Source: Verrucomicrobiales bacterium
GTDB lineage: Bacteria > Verrucomicrobiota > Verrucomicrobiia > Verrucomicrobiales > DEV007
DNA: 6,500 bases
Assembly: GCA_023253615.1 (NCBI GenBank)
Contig: JALRFZ010000067.1
Coordinates: 1-6,500, forward strand
Direction of reading: 5' to 3'
The position numbers were made by a program, and so were the translations under genes. The notes under the pieces were generated by a model. The model did no database searches. It was not told the origin of the DNA and saw only the letters and a program-made list of their open reading frames with translations. Shown piece after piece: positions 1 through 5,694 of this stretch (position 1 is the stretch's first letter; each line of letters starts with the position of its first letter).

Positions 1-1
1 C

Positions 2-652
2 ATCACCCGCGCCGAGCAGGATGCCTTCGCCGCGCGCAGCCAGTTGCTCGCCGCGGCACATCGCGGGGTTTTTGCCCGCGAGATCGTGCCGATTCCGACG
101 CGCGAGGGTTTGATCGGCGAGGATGAACACCCGCGGCCGGAGACGACCGAGGAGGGGCTCGCGAAACTGAAGCCGGCTTTCCGTCCCGAGGGGAGCGTCA
201 CCGCCGGCAATGCCTCGGGGATCAACGACGGGGCGGCGATGGTGCTGCTGGCGGGAGAGGAGGCGGTCGAGCGTTTCGGGCTCGTGTCGAGAGCGCGGGT
301 CGTCGCGAGCGCCGTCGTGGGCTGCGATCCGGGATTGATGGGGCTGGGCCCCGTCGAAGCGATTCGCGGCGTCTGCGGACGGGCTGGCTGGAGTCTCGAC
401 GAGGTGGAGGCGATCGAGATCAACGAGGCCTTCGCGGTGCAGACGCTTGGTTGTGCGCATTTGTTAGGGATGGCTCCGGAGCGCCTCAACCGCCGTGGCG
501 GCGCGATTGCCCTCGGGCATCCCATTGGCGCGAGCGGTGCCCGCGTGCTGACGACGCTGCTCCACCTCATGGAAGACGAGGGCCTTCACCGAGGCATCGC
601 CAGCCTCTGCATCGGCGGCGGCATGGGCATCGCGATGGCGGTGGAAAGGTGA
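2..652 (+). CDS. Thiolase (acetyl-CoA C-acetyltransferase family), C-terminal part, 5' end outside window
   Basis: This is the C-terminal 216 residues of a thiolase; reading is open from base 2, so the start lies left of the window. Thiolases interconvert two acyl-CoA molecules and a 3-ketoacyl-CoA plus CoA, in fatty-acid degradation or acetoacetyl-CoA formation in the cytoplasm. Visible family blocks in order are an ITRAEQDAFAARS segment at the left edge, NASGINDGAA (209-238), NEAFA (422-436), GGAIALGHPIGASGAR with its catalytic His at 518-520, and CIGGGMG with the C-terminal catalytic Cys at 608-610. The nucleophilic Cys near the N-terminus would be outside the window. All C-terminal catalytic parts are intact, so there is no sign of decay. 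Biosynthetic and degradative thiolases cannot be separated from this fragment. The gene converges on the toxin-antitoxin pair, with the palindromic element 661-856 between them. Confidence 0.95.
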   Translation: MTRAEQDAFAARSQLLAAAHRGVFAREIVPIPTREGLIGEDEHPRPETTEEGLAKLKPAFRPEGSVTAGNASGINDGAAMVLLAGEEAVERFGLVSRARVVASAVVGCDPGLMGLGPVEAIRGVCGRAGWSLDEVEAIEINEAFAVQTLGCAHLLGMAPERLNRRGGAIALGHPIGASGARVLTTLLHLMEDEGLHRGIASLCIGGGMGIAMAVER

Positions 653-660
653 GGGGGCTC

Positions 661-856
661 TAACCCGCATTTCTCATACCCCTTCTGCTGTGACTTGCTG
701 CGGCCCGCCCCCGCTTCGTTCCGCCCCGGATTTCCCTTGGACAGTATGTTCTCATACAGCTCGGCGGGAACCGCCCGGCGGGAAATCCGGGCCGCGCCTT
801 GCAGGGACGGCTCCTCGCGGCGTCTCGCGACGAAGGGGTATGAGAAATGCGGGCTA
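661..856. repeat. Nested palindromic intergenic element, about 196 bp
   Basis: An outer inverted repeat pairs 661-685 with 832-856: 24 of 25 positions match and 22 are contiguous (664-685 with 832-853). An inner perfect 12-base inverted repeat pairs 725-736 with 780-791. Both pairs share nearly the same centre (about 758), so the whole element could fold into one long interrupted stem. The apical part holds two small hairpins, GTATG/CATAC (744-748 with 753-757) and GGCGG/CCGCC (763-767 with 771-775, GAA loop). I see no ORF with family resemblance inside. It begins 8 nt after the thiolase stop and ends 22 nt before the toxin stop, so it fills the gap between two convergent genes. That position fits a REP/MITE-like dispersed element, and it could also act as a bidirectional transcription barrier. 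No target-site duplication is evident at the ends. The family is not recognised. Confidence 0.8.
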
Positions 857-878
857 AAAATGAAAACCTCCGAGCGCG

Positions 879-1283
879 TCACACCGGCACCAGCATCACC
901 GCATCCGGCCAGAGTGCTGCGAGCGCATCATCGAGCGTGGCGAGCTGGCCCCGGTTCCGTAAAGCGAGCGCGGCGAGCCACGAGTCGGTGACCTGGCGAT
1001 GACCGGTCAGTCGAGTTGGTTCGATCTCGAGATGGGAAAATCCGTCGGGCCAGAATTCGTGGCCCGGTTGGGCGTGGAGGGCCTTCAGGTATGCCCATGC
1101 CGCCTCTGCCGATTTGTCGCGCGCGAATTGCATGTGAAGCCGCAGCAAGGTGCCCTCCGTGGCCGGACAGGTCGCAAAGGTGTCCCTTCGAATCGTTGCG
1201 AGCCAGCGGTGGACCCGGTGATGGTGAACATGGTCCGGAAGCGCCATGGCCACCAGGACATTGCCGTCGAAAAGGCGGGTCAT
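879..1283 (-). CDS. VapC-like PIN-domain toxin
   Basis: This 134-residue protein has the size and residue pattern of a VapC-family PIN-domain ribonuclease toxin; such toxins cut specific RNAs, often tRNA or rRNA, when not held by their antitoxin. The acidic Mg-binding set is visible: Asp6 in LFDGNVLVAM, Glu43 in ATEGTLLRL, Asp100 in RQVTDSWLAALAL, and Asp118 in GQLATLDDAL. The motif GHRQVTDSWLAALA is highly typical of the family. The start at 1283 is fixed by an ATGA overlap with the antitoxin stop, which implies translational coupling. No lesion is seen, so the toxin is probably active. Its RNA target cannot be read from the sequence. The gene ends 22 nt from the palindromic element. Confidence 0.93.
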   Translation of the reverse strand: MTRLFDGNVLVAMALPDHVHHHRVHRWLATIRRDTFATCPATEGTLLRLHMQFARDKSAEAAWAYLKALHAQPGHEFWPDGFSHLEIEPTRLTGHRQVTDSWLAALALRNRGQLATLDDALAALWPDAVMLVPV

Positions 1284-1582
1284 TTCAGGGCATCTTCGAT
1301 TTCTTCGGGCGACAGCCCCAGTGACTCCATGGGACTGAAAAGATCGTCATCGCTCGCCCGCTGGACATCCAGATTCGATAGAATTCGGCCATCTCCGGAG
1401 GAGACAGGAAAGCCCGAGACGGGATGAAAGCCATCTGCGGTTCCAGCAGGTTCTCCCGGATCGGTTCGACGCTGCCTCATCAGATCGGCGATGGCCTTGC
1501 TGAGAGACGTCCTCGTGGCGATCGCATGGGAACGAACCATCGCATAGACATCATCGTCCAAGGTAATCGTGAGACGATTCAT
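1280..1582 (-). CDS. VapB-like ribbon-helix-helix antitoxin
   Basis: This 100-residue protein lies immediately upstream of the PIN toxin and overlaps it by 4 nt (ATGA). The N-terminus (about residues 2-40) has the pattern of a ribbon-helix-helix DNA-binding fold: a short beta strand NRLTITLDDD, then two helices ending near AIADLMRQ. The acidic C-terminal half (GFPVSSGDGRI around 56-66, then DDDLFSPMESLGLSPEEIEDALK) resembles VapB tails that wrap the PIN active site. By analogy with the family it should neutralise the toxin and repress its own promoter. The ATG at 1582 follows a strong promoter match by so little that the mRNA may be nearly leaderless, and no Shine-Dalgarno is visible. The RHH assignment rests on pattern and context; the neighbour makes the antitoxin role very likely. 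Confidence 0.9.
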   Translation of the reverse strand: MNRLTITLDDDVYAMVRSHAIATRTSLSKAIADLMRQRRTDPGEPAGTADGFHPVSGFPVSSGDGRILSNLDVQRASDDDLFSPMESLGLSPEEIEDALK

Positions 1583-1587
1583 GGCTT

Positions 1588-1616
1588 ATTGTCGTGCAGT
1601 GGTGTAGTGGTGTCAA
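1588..1616 (-). promoter_or_regulatory. Predicted promoter of the toxin-antitoxin operon
   Basis: On the minus strand there is a perfect -35 TTGACA (1616-1611), a 17-nt spacer, and a -10 GACAAT (1593-1588) matching 4 of 6 consensus positions. The predicted transcription start falls around 1582-1580, at the antitoxin ATG itself. The promoter lies in the 62-nt gap below the MFS stop, so the pair would have its own transcription. Confidence 0.6.
1598..1613. promoter_or_regulatory. Tandem 8-bp repeat, candidate antitoxin operator
   Basis: Two perfect, abutting copies of AGTGGTGT (1598-1605 and 1606-1613) occupy the spacer and overlap the -35 box of the promoter above. Ribbon-helix-helix repressors often bind short repeated half-sites inside their own promoters, so this is the natural candidate operator for autoregulation. 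The operator role is inference from position; the repeat itself is directly visible. Confidence 0.4.
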
Positions 1617-1644
1617 TGTGTAAAGGCACCTTATGAGAGAGCCC

Positions 1645-2928
1645 TCACAGCCCCTTCCGGTGCGTCTCCTCCGCGAACCACACCGACACCAGGGTGATCA
1701 GCGCCATGCCGATGAGGTAGACGGCGATGGGCCAGGGTTTGCCGCCGCTCCAGTCGAGCAGCGCCACGGCGATGAGCGGGGCGAGACCACCCGCGAGCGG
1801 GGACGCGAGCTGGTAGCCGAGCGAGGCACCACTGTAGCGGACGCGCGTGCCGAAGAGCTCGGAGAAAAAGGCGGCCTGCGGTCCATACATCGCCGAGTGG
1901 CCGATCAAGCCGATGACGATGGCGAGCGAGACGAGGACGGGCATCTTCGTATCGACGAGCCAGAAGAACGGAAAGGCGAAGAGCAACAAGAAGATCGTGC
2001 CGCCGAGATAAACGGGACGCCTGCCCCACCGATCCGAGAGCGCGCCGAAGGCGGGGATGGCGACAAGCTGCACCGCCGACCCCAACATCACCGCATAGAG
2101 GAGTCCCTGTTTCTCCATGCCGAGCTGTTGCGAACCGTAACTGAGAACGAGCACGGTGAAGATGTAGAAGAAGGCGTTTTCCGCGAATCGCGCCCCCATC
2201 GCGAGGAGGACGTTGCGGGGATGTTCGCGGATCACGGCGAGGATGGGCACCTTTGGTCCCGGATCCTCCGCCTTCGCTTTGGTGAAGACGGGGCTCTCGT
2301 AGATCTTCAGGCGGATGAACATGCCGACGCCGAGGAGTAGCACACCCAGAAGAAAAGGAACCCGCCAGCCCCACGAGAGGAAGGCGGCTTCATCCATCCG
2401 CGAGGCGAGCATGAAGACGCCGTTCGCCAGCAGCATCCCGACCGGCACGCCCGCCTGCACCCAGCTCGCGTGGTAGCCGCGGCGTCCTTCGCGGCTGTGT
2501 TCGACGGCCATGAGGACGGCCCCGCCCCACTCGCCACCGACGCCGAAGCCCTGCACAAACCGCAGCAGCACGAGCAGCACCGGCGCCCACAAGCCGATCT
2601 GGTTGTAGGTCGGGAGCAGACCGATGAGGACGGTTGCGATGCCCATCATCATCAGGGTGGTCACGAGCATGGATTTTCTTCCGATCTTGTCGCCGTAGTG
2701 GCCGAAGACGATCCCGCCGAGGGGACGCGCAAAGAATCCGACCGCGTAGGTGGCGAAAGAGGCCATCGTGCCCGCGAGGGGATCGAGGTTCGTGAAGAAA
2801 AGCTGGTTGAAGACGAGCGCCGCAGCCGTGCCGTAGAGGAAGAAGTCGTACCATTCGATCGTGGTGCCGACAAAGCTGGCGATGACGACACGACGGGTGT
2901 TTTTCGGGCACGGGGTTTCGGCGCTCAT
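1645..2928 (-). CDS. MFS transporter, metabolite:H+ symporter (MHS) type
   Basis: This 427-residue polytopic membrane protein should be a secondary transporter of the major facilitator superfamily, driving a small organic solute across the inner membrane with protons. MHS signatures are clear: EWYDFFLYG (25-33), FARPLGG (66-72), motif A GHYGDKIGRKS (76-86), RFVQGFGVGGEWGGA (123-137), WGWRVPFLLG (186-195) followed by RLKIYESPVF (206-215), and the second-half motif A GALSDRWGRRP (295-305). Length is normal for a 12-helix protein. Characterised relatives (ShiA, ProP, KgtP, CitA) carry shikimate, proline/betaine, 2-oxoglutarate or citrate; which applies here cannot be told, and no catabolic partner lies beside it. 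The ATG at 2928 precedes the conserved N-terminal block by about 12 residues, as expected, but has no Shine-Dalgarno. Confidence 0.93.
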   Translation of the reverse strand: MSAETPCPKNTRRVVIASFVGTTIEWYDFFLYGTAAALVFNQLFFTNLDPLAGTMASFATYAVGFFARPLGGIVFGHYGDKIGRKSMLVTTLMMMGIATVLIGLLPTYNQIGLWAPVLLVLLRFVQGFGVGGEWGGAVLMAVEHSREGRRGYHASWVQAGVPVGMLLANGVFMLASRMDEAAFLSWGWRVPFLLGVLLLGVGMFIRLKIYESPVFTKAKAEDPGPKVPILAVIREHPRNVLLAMGARFAENAFFYIFTVLVLSYGSQQLGMEKQGLLYAVMLGSAVQLVAIPAFGALSDRWGRRPVYLGGTIFLLLFAFPFFWLVDTKMPVLVSLAIVIGLIGHSAMYGPQAAFFSELFGTRVRYSGASLGYQLASPLAGGLAPLIAVALLDWSGGKPWPIAVYLIGMALITLVSVWFAEETHRKGL

Positions 2929-3078
2929 GGGGGACCGCGAGCGTTGCAGATCGGATGGGGTGGGGTCAAGAAGGGAGGCGGCGGAAATGCGGACTGCGTG
3001 GGATGACCTTTACGCAGATGACCGCAGATGTTTTCGAATCGAAGGATCGCGAATCCGTCGAGAGCAGACCTTGTCGGC
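2929..3078. repeat. 150-bp intergenic gap with ACGCAGATG-type tandem repeat
   Basis: The gap between the PNP stop and the MFS start holds no gene-like ORF. At 3011-3030 there are two adjacent 10-mers, TACGCAGATG and ACCGCAGATG, sharing the last seven bases. Further on is a short palindrome TTCGA-A-TCGAA (3033-3043). The CGCAGATG repeat resembles noncoding 'CATCTGCG' motifs I recall from intergenic DNA of Verrucomicrobiota and other bacteria. No convincing promoter or terminator was found for the flanking minus-strand genes. Confidence 0.5.
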
Positions 3079-3870
3079 TCAAATCTCCACCATCGCCGGA
3101 ATCGCGCTCTCGAGCAGCGCAAACAGCTCCTTCGCCGCCGCCCGACCCACGTCCATCACTTCCTCATGGCTGAGAGGATTTGCGGAGAGTCCGGCACCAT
3201 AGTTCGTCAGACACGAAAGCGCGGCGATGCGCATCCCGAGGGCGCGGGCCTGGATCGCCTCGGGCACGGTCGACATGCCGACGGCGTCGGCTCCGAGGGT
3301 GCGGAGCATGCGGACTTCGGCGGGCGTCTCGTATTCGGGTCCGTTGACCCAGGCGTAGATCCCTTCGGCGAGTTTGCTGCCGGTGAGCTCGAGGCTCTCG
3401 GCACGGAGGAGGTTGCGCAATTCCACCGAATAGACTTCGCTTTGATCGACAAAATGTGGTCCCCCGGTCAGAGGGGACTGTCTTGCGAGATTGAGGTGAT
3501 CGGAGATCAGCATCCAGCGTCCCGGCTTGAGGTTCGCGTTGACGATGCCGGCGGCATTCGTGAGAACGACCGTGCCGATGCCGAGCTGGTGGAAGAGCCG
3601 CATCATCGCCGCAGCCTCACGGGCGGTGCGTCCTTCGTAGACATGGACGCGGCCCTGGGCGACGGCGACTTTCACGCCGCCGAGGGTGCCGAGATGGAGT
3701 TTCCCGGCGTGTCCATCGACGCTGCCGACCGGCAGGCCTCCGATCTCCGCGTAGTCGAAGGACATCGCTTTCTCCAACAGGTCCACCAAGCCCCCGAGTC
3801 CCGATCCGAGCACGATCCCGACGGCCGGTTTCGCGGACTTCAGGGCGGCGGGCAGGGTGAACTCGGACAT
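3079..3870 (-). CDS. Purine nucleoside phosphorylase (trimeric, PunA/PNP type)
   Basis: This 263-residue enzyme should split purine (deoxy)ribonucleosides with phosphate to free base plus (deoxy)ribose 1-phosphate in cytoplasmic purine salvage. Recognisable blocks are GSGLGG (22-27), HAGKLHLG (54-61), GRVHVYEGR (73-81), TNAAG (104-108), GPEYETPAEVRML (177-189), and GADAVGMSTVPEAIQAR (193-209). By alignment from memory with human PNP, Ser23, Arg74 and His76 would bind phosphate. Tyr180, Glu181, Met199 and Asn223 would line the base and ribose site; Tyr replaces human Phe200, as is common in bacteria. Asn223 favours 6-oxopurines such as inosine and guanosine over adenosine. MTAP-type phosphorylases are related, but MTA specificity looks less likely. 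It follows the reductase gene by 3 nt and is probably cotranscribed with it. Confidence 0.93.
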   Translation of the reverse strand: MSEFTLPAALKSAKPAVGIVLGSGLGGLVDLLEKAMSFDYAEIGGLPVGSVDGHAGKLHLGTLGGVKVAVAQGRVHVYEGRTAREAAAMMRLFHQLGIGTVVLTNAAGIVNANLKPGRWMLISDHLNLARQSPLTGGPHFVDQSEVYSVELRNLLRAESLELTGSKLAEGIYAWVNGPEYETPAEVRMLRTLGADAVGMSTVPEAIQARALGMRIAALSCLTNYGAGLSANPLSHEEVMDVGRAAAKELFALLESAIPAMVEI

Positions 3871-3873
3871 TGC

Positions 3874-4794
3874 TTACGTTCCACCCGATCCGGGCGCCGC
3901 GCAAATCTCGCGGTGGAGCGACTCGAGCTCGGGCGCGGGCACGCCGAGACGTTTCGCCTCGCGCAAAGGGGCACCCCAGATCGCCTCGACCTCGACGGCC
4001 TGTCCGGCGAGGAAATCGACGAGGCTGGAGGGCTGGTAGGCTCCCATCTCGAGGGTGCCCTTGATGTTGGCTGCGGCGAAAGCCGGATCGATGACATGAC
4101 CCAGCGCCGCCGCGACCGCGATGACCTCGCCCATGAGCGTGCGGGTGCGGGCGAGGAGTGCGGGATCGGCGAGGATTTGTTGCGTGTCGATGCCGCCTCC
4201 GGCGATGGCGAGTCCGTTGAAAGGAACGTTCCAGACCAGCTTGCGCCAGCGGGCGAGTCCGAGATCGGGGAGGACGCGGCAGTCGAGTCCGGCGCGGACG
4301 AAGAGATCGGCGACGGGCGCGAGCGTCTCGGGATGGGAGAAGGCGCCCATCTCGACGCGGCCGTGAGCGAGGTGATGGATCACGCCCGGCTCGCCGCGAT
4401 TGATGCAGACGAAGCAGAGGCCCCCGAGGATGGGATGGCCGGGGAAATGTCGGGCGAGAAAGGCCTCGTTGCCGAGTCCGTTCTGGAGGGTGAGGAGGAT
4501 CGTGCCAGGCTTGAGGAGCGGTGGAAGCAAGTCGGGGAGGGCGTCATTGGCGGTCGACTTGATCGCGATGACGACGAGGTCGACCGGGCCGATCTCCGCG
4601 GTCGTGGCAAAGGCGCGCACCGGATCGAGATGCAGGTCGCCAGCGATGCTGTGGACGATCAGGCCGCGCTCGCGCACTGCGGCGAGGTCGTGCCGCATGA
4701 GGAAGGAGACCTCGGCGACGGAGGCGAGGCGGGCACCGTAATATCCGCCGACCGAGCCGGATCCGACGATGGCGAGGGTGGGGGAGGGAGACAT
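3874..4794 (-). CDS. 2-dehydropantoate 2-reductase family protein (PanE/ApbA)
   Basis: This 306-residue protein is a PanE/ApbA-family NADPH-dependent reductase; the founder converts ketopantoate to pantoate in coenzyme A synthesis. The N-terminal Rossmann fold begins at once with LAIVGSGSVGGYYGARL (GxGxxG at 11-16), with Arg34 placed to bind the NADPH phosphate. Next come IAIKST (Lys79) and LQNGLGN (Asn105). The C-terminal domain has WRKLVWNVPFNGL, where Lys185 matches the catalytic lysine and Asn189 and Asn193 match substrate-site asparagines; Ser256/Ser257 and Glu268 fit the remaining active-site positions. I chose the ATG at 4794: an in-frame ATG at 4887 would add 31 residues coded by the intergenic repeat and unlike the family. 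Many family members act on other 2-oxo acids, so ketopantoate is likely but not certain. No other pantothenate gene is nearby; PNP follows after 3 nt. Confidence 0.9.
   Translation of the reverse strand: MSPSPTLAIVGSGSVGGYYGARLASVAEVSFLMRHDLAAVRERGLIVHSIAGDLHLDPVRAFATTAEIGPVDLVVIAIKSTANDALPDLLPPLLKPGTILLTLQNGLGNEAFLARHFPGHPILGGLCFVCINRGEPGVIHHLAHGRVEMGAFSHPETLAPVADLFVRAGLDCRVLPDLGLARWRKLVWNVPFNGLAIAGGGIDTQQILADPALLARTRTLMGEVIAVAAALGHVIDPAFAAANIKGTLEMGAYQPSSLVDFLAGQAVEVEAIWGAPLREAKRLGVPAPELESLHREICAAPGSGGT
3879..3885 (-). promoter_or_regulatory. Shine-Dalgarno of the purine nucleoside phosphorylase gene
   Basis: GGTGGAA on the minus strand lies 8 nt before the ATG at 3870 and inside the last codons of the upstream reductase gene. 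It is the only convincing Shine-Dalgarno I could find among the starts in this window, and it fixes the PNP start. Confidence 0.6.
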
Positions 4795-4947
4795 GGGCGG
4801 GAGGGGATGGGACAGGGAAGAGTGTTGACCACGAATGGAACGAATCAAACGAATGAGACTGATAAACGGTCGTGGCATTCGATCCAATTGCGTTTGGATT
4901 CATCGCCATGCCTTGACGAATCGGCTTCCGCATCGTGATTGGCCCTC
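4795..4947. repeat. 153-bp divergent intergenic region with ACGAATNNN tandem repeat
   Basis: This gap separates the divergent reductase and glycosylase genes and must hold their promoters. Three adjacent 9-mers, ACGAATGGA, ACGAATCAA and ACGAATGAG, occupy 4831-4857 and follow TTGACC. Such CACGAATGGA-like repeats are, in my recollection, widely scattered in intergenic DNA of Verrucomicrobiota, Planctomycetota and others and often produce spurious ORFs rich in TNxTN. A 6-bp hairpin ATCCAA/TTGGAT lies at 4882-4899. No promoter matches well in either direction; TTGACG at 4913-4918 has no good -10 at standard spacing. Confidence 0.55.
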
Positions 4948-5694
4948 ATGTCCGTCTCCGCCAACCTCCTCACCGCAACCGATGAACTGGTCTCGCGCCT
5001 GCGTGGGCTTTCGTTCGCCGAGCCGGTGACGCACGTCTACAACCCGCTCGAGTATGCCCGGGCCCCGCACGAGCTTTATATACGGCGCTTCGGTGACACG
5101 AAAAAGCGCGTCCTTTTTCTCGGGATGAATCCGGGTCCGTGGGGCATGGCGCAGACGGGAGTGCCCTTCGGGGAGATCGCCCTGGTCCGCGACTGGATGG
5201 GGATCTCGGCTCCGGTGAAAAAGCCCGTGCCCGAACATCCGAAGCGTCCGGTCGTGGGATTCGACTGCGACAAGTCGGAGGTGAGTGGACGCCGTCTCTG
5301 GGGGCTCTTCTCGGAATGGTATCCGAATGCGGAGGACTTTTTCGCCGATCATTATGTGGTGAATTATTGTCCGCTCGTCTGGATGGAGGCGAGCAGCCGC
5401 AACCGCACTCCTGACAAACTGCCATCGGCGGAGATGGCTCCGGTCGAGGTCGCCTGTGACGCCTATCTCGCGGAGCATCTACGTCAATTGCAGCCGGACC
5501 TTCTCATCGGCGTGGGAGGGTTTGCCGAGGTCTGTCTCGCGAGGGTCGCCGAGTCGATCGGGCACCCGGCGAAGATCGGCCGGGTCCTTCATCCGAGTCC
5601 GGCGAGCCCGGCCGCGAACCGCGACTGGGCGGGAACGGCGGCCCGGCAGTTGCGGGAACTCGGAGTGCCATCTGGCGATGGCAGTAAACGGTAA
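4948..5694 (+). CDS. SMUG1-type uracil-DNA glycosylase (UDG family 3)
   Basis: This 248-residue protein closely resembles SMUG1, the single-strand-selective monofunctional uracil-DNA glycosylase that removes uracil and some oxidised pyrimidines from DNA at the start of base excision repair. Matches to human SMUG1 as I remember it run the whole length: YNPLEYARAPHELYI (31-45), then LFLGMNPGPWGMAQTGVPFG (56-75), VRDWMGI (80-86), EHPKRPVVGF (96-105), SEVSGRRLWG (110-119), NYCPLVWM (139-146), and the motif-2 loop LHPSPASPAANRDW (214-227). Asn61 in GMNPG and His215 in HPSP are the expected active-site residues. I chose ATG 4948 over an in-frame TTG three codons earlier. No Shine-Dalgarno is visible. 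The last codons and the stop lie in a GTAAACGGTA-type repeat, so the C-terminal tail may have been reshaped. Bacterial SMUG1 genes are uncommon and may have spread by transfer. Confidence 0.94.
   Translation: MSVSANLLTATDELVSRLRGLSFAEPVTHVYNPLEYARAPHELYIRRFGDTKKRVLFLGMNPGPWGMAQTGVPFGEIALVRDWMGISAPVKKPVPEHPKRPVVGFDCDKSEVSGRRLWGLFSEWYPNAEDFFADHYVVNYCPLVWMEASSRNRTPDKLPSAEMAPVEVACDAYLAEHLRQLQPDLLIGVGGFAEVCLARVAESIGHPAKIGRVLHPSPASPAANRDWAGTAARQLRELGVPSGDGSKR

Noticed and set aside
661..856. Palindromic element as a CRISPR repeat or tRNA-like gene
   Set aside because: There is one symmetric unit with no regularly spaced repeats and spacers, and no tRNA cloverleaf or conserved tRNA boxes are visible.
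695..991. Small ORFs crossing the palindromic element on both strands
   Set aside because: They read through the inverted repeat and into the toxin gene. The peptide has no recognisable domain, and the two arms simply give mirrored text on opposite strands.
1623..1632. AAGGCACCTT near the MFS stop as a terminator
   Set aside because: The stem is only four base pairs with a 2-nt loop and no U-tract, so it cannot form a credible terminator.
1633..2340. Plus-strand ORF of 235 codons opposite the MFS gene
   Set aside because: It is highly charged and low in hydrophobic content, typical of the antisense frame of a membrane protein gene, and shows no family motif.
4795..4887. Longer start for the PanE-like reductase at 4887
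   Set aside because: The extra 31 residues come from the ACGAATNNN repeat region and do not resemble the family, whose Rossmann motif begins right after the ATG at 4794.
3028..4938. Very long plus-strand ORF (636 codons) antisense to the PNP and reductase genes
   Set aside because: It is the opposite-strand shadow of two GC-rich, clearly recognisable genes. Its translation is rich in charged residues, resembles no family, and ends in the intergenic repeat.
4913..4941. Possible promoter for the glycosylase with TTGACG as -35
   Set aside because: At 17-nt spacing the -10 would be TGATTG, which matches the consensus poorly; not strong enough to annotate.
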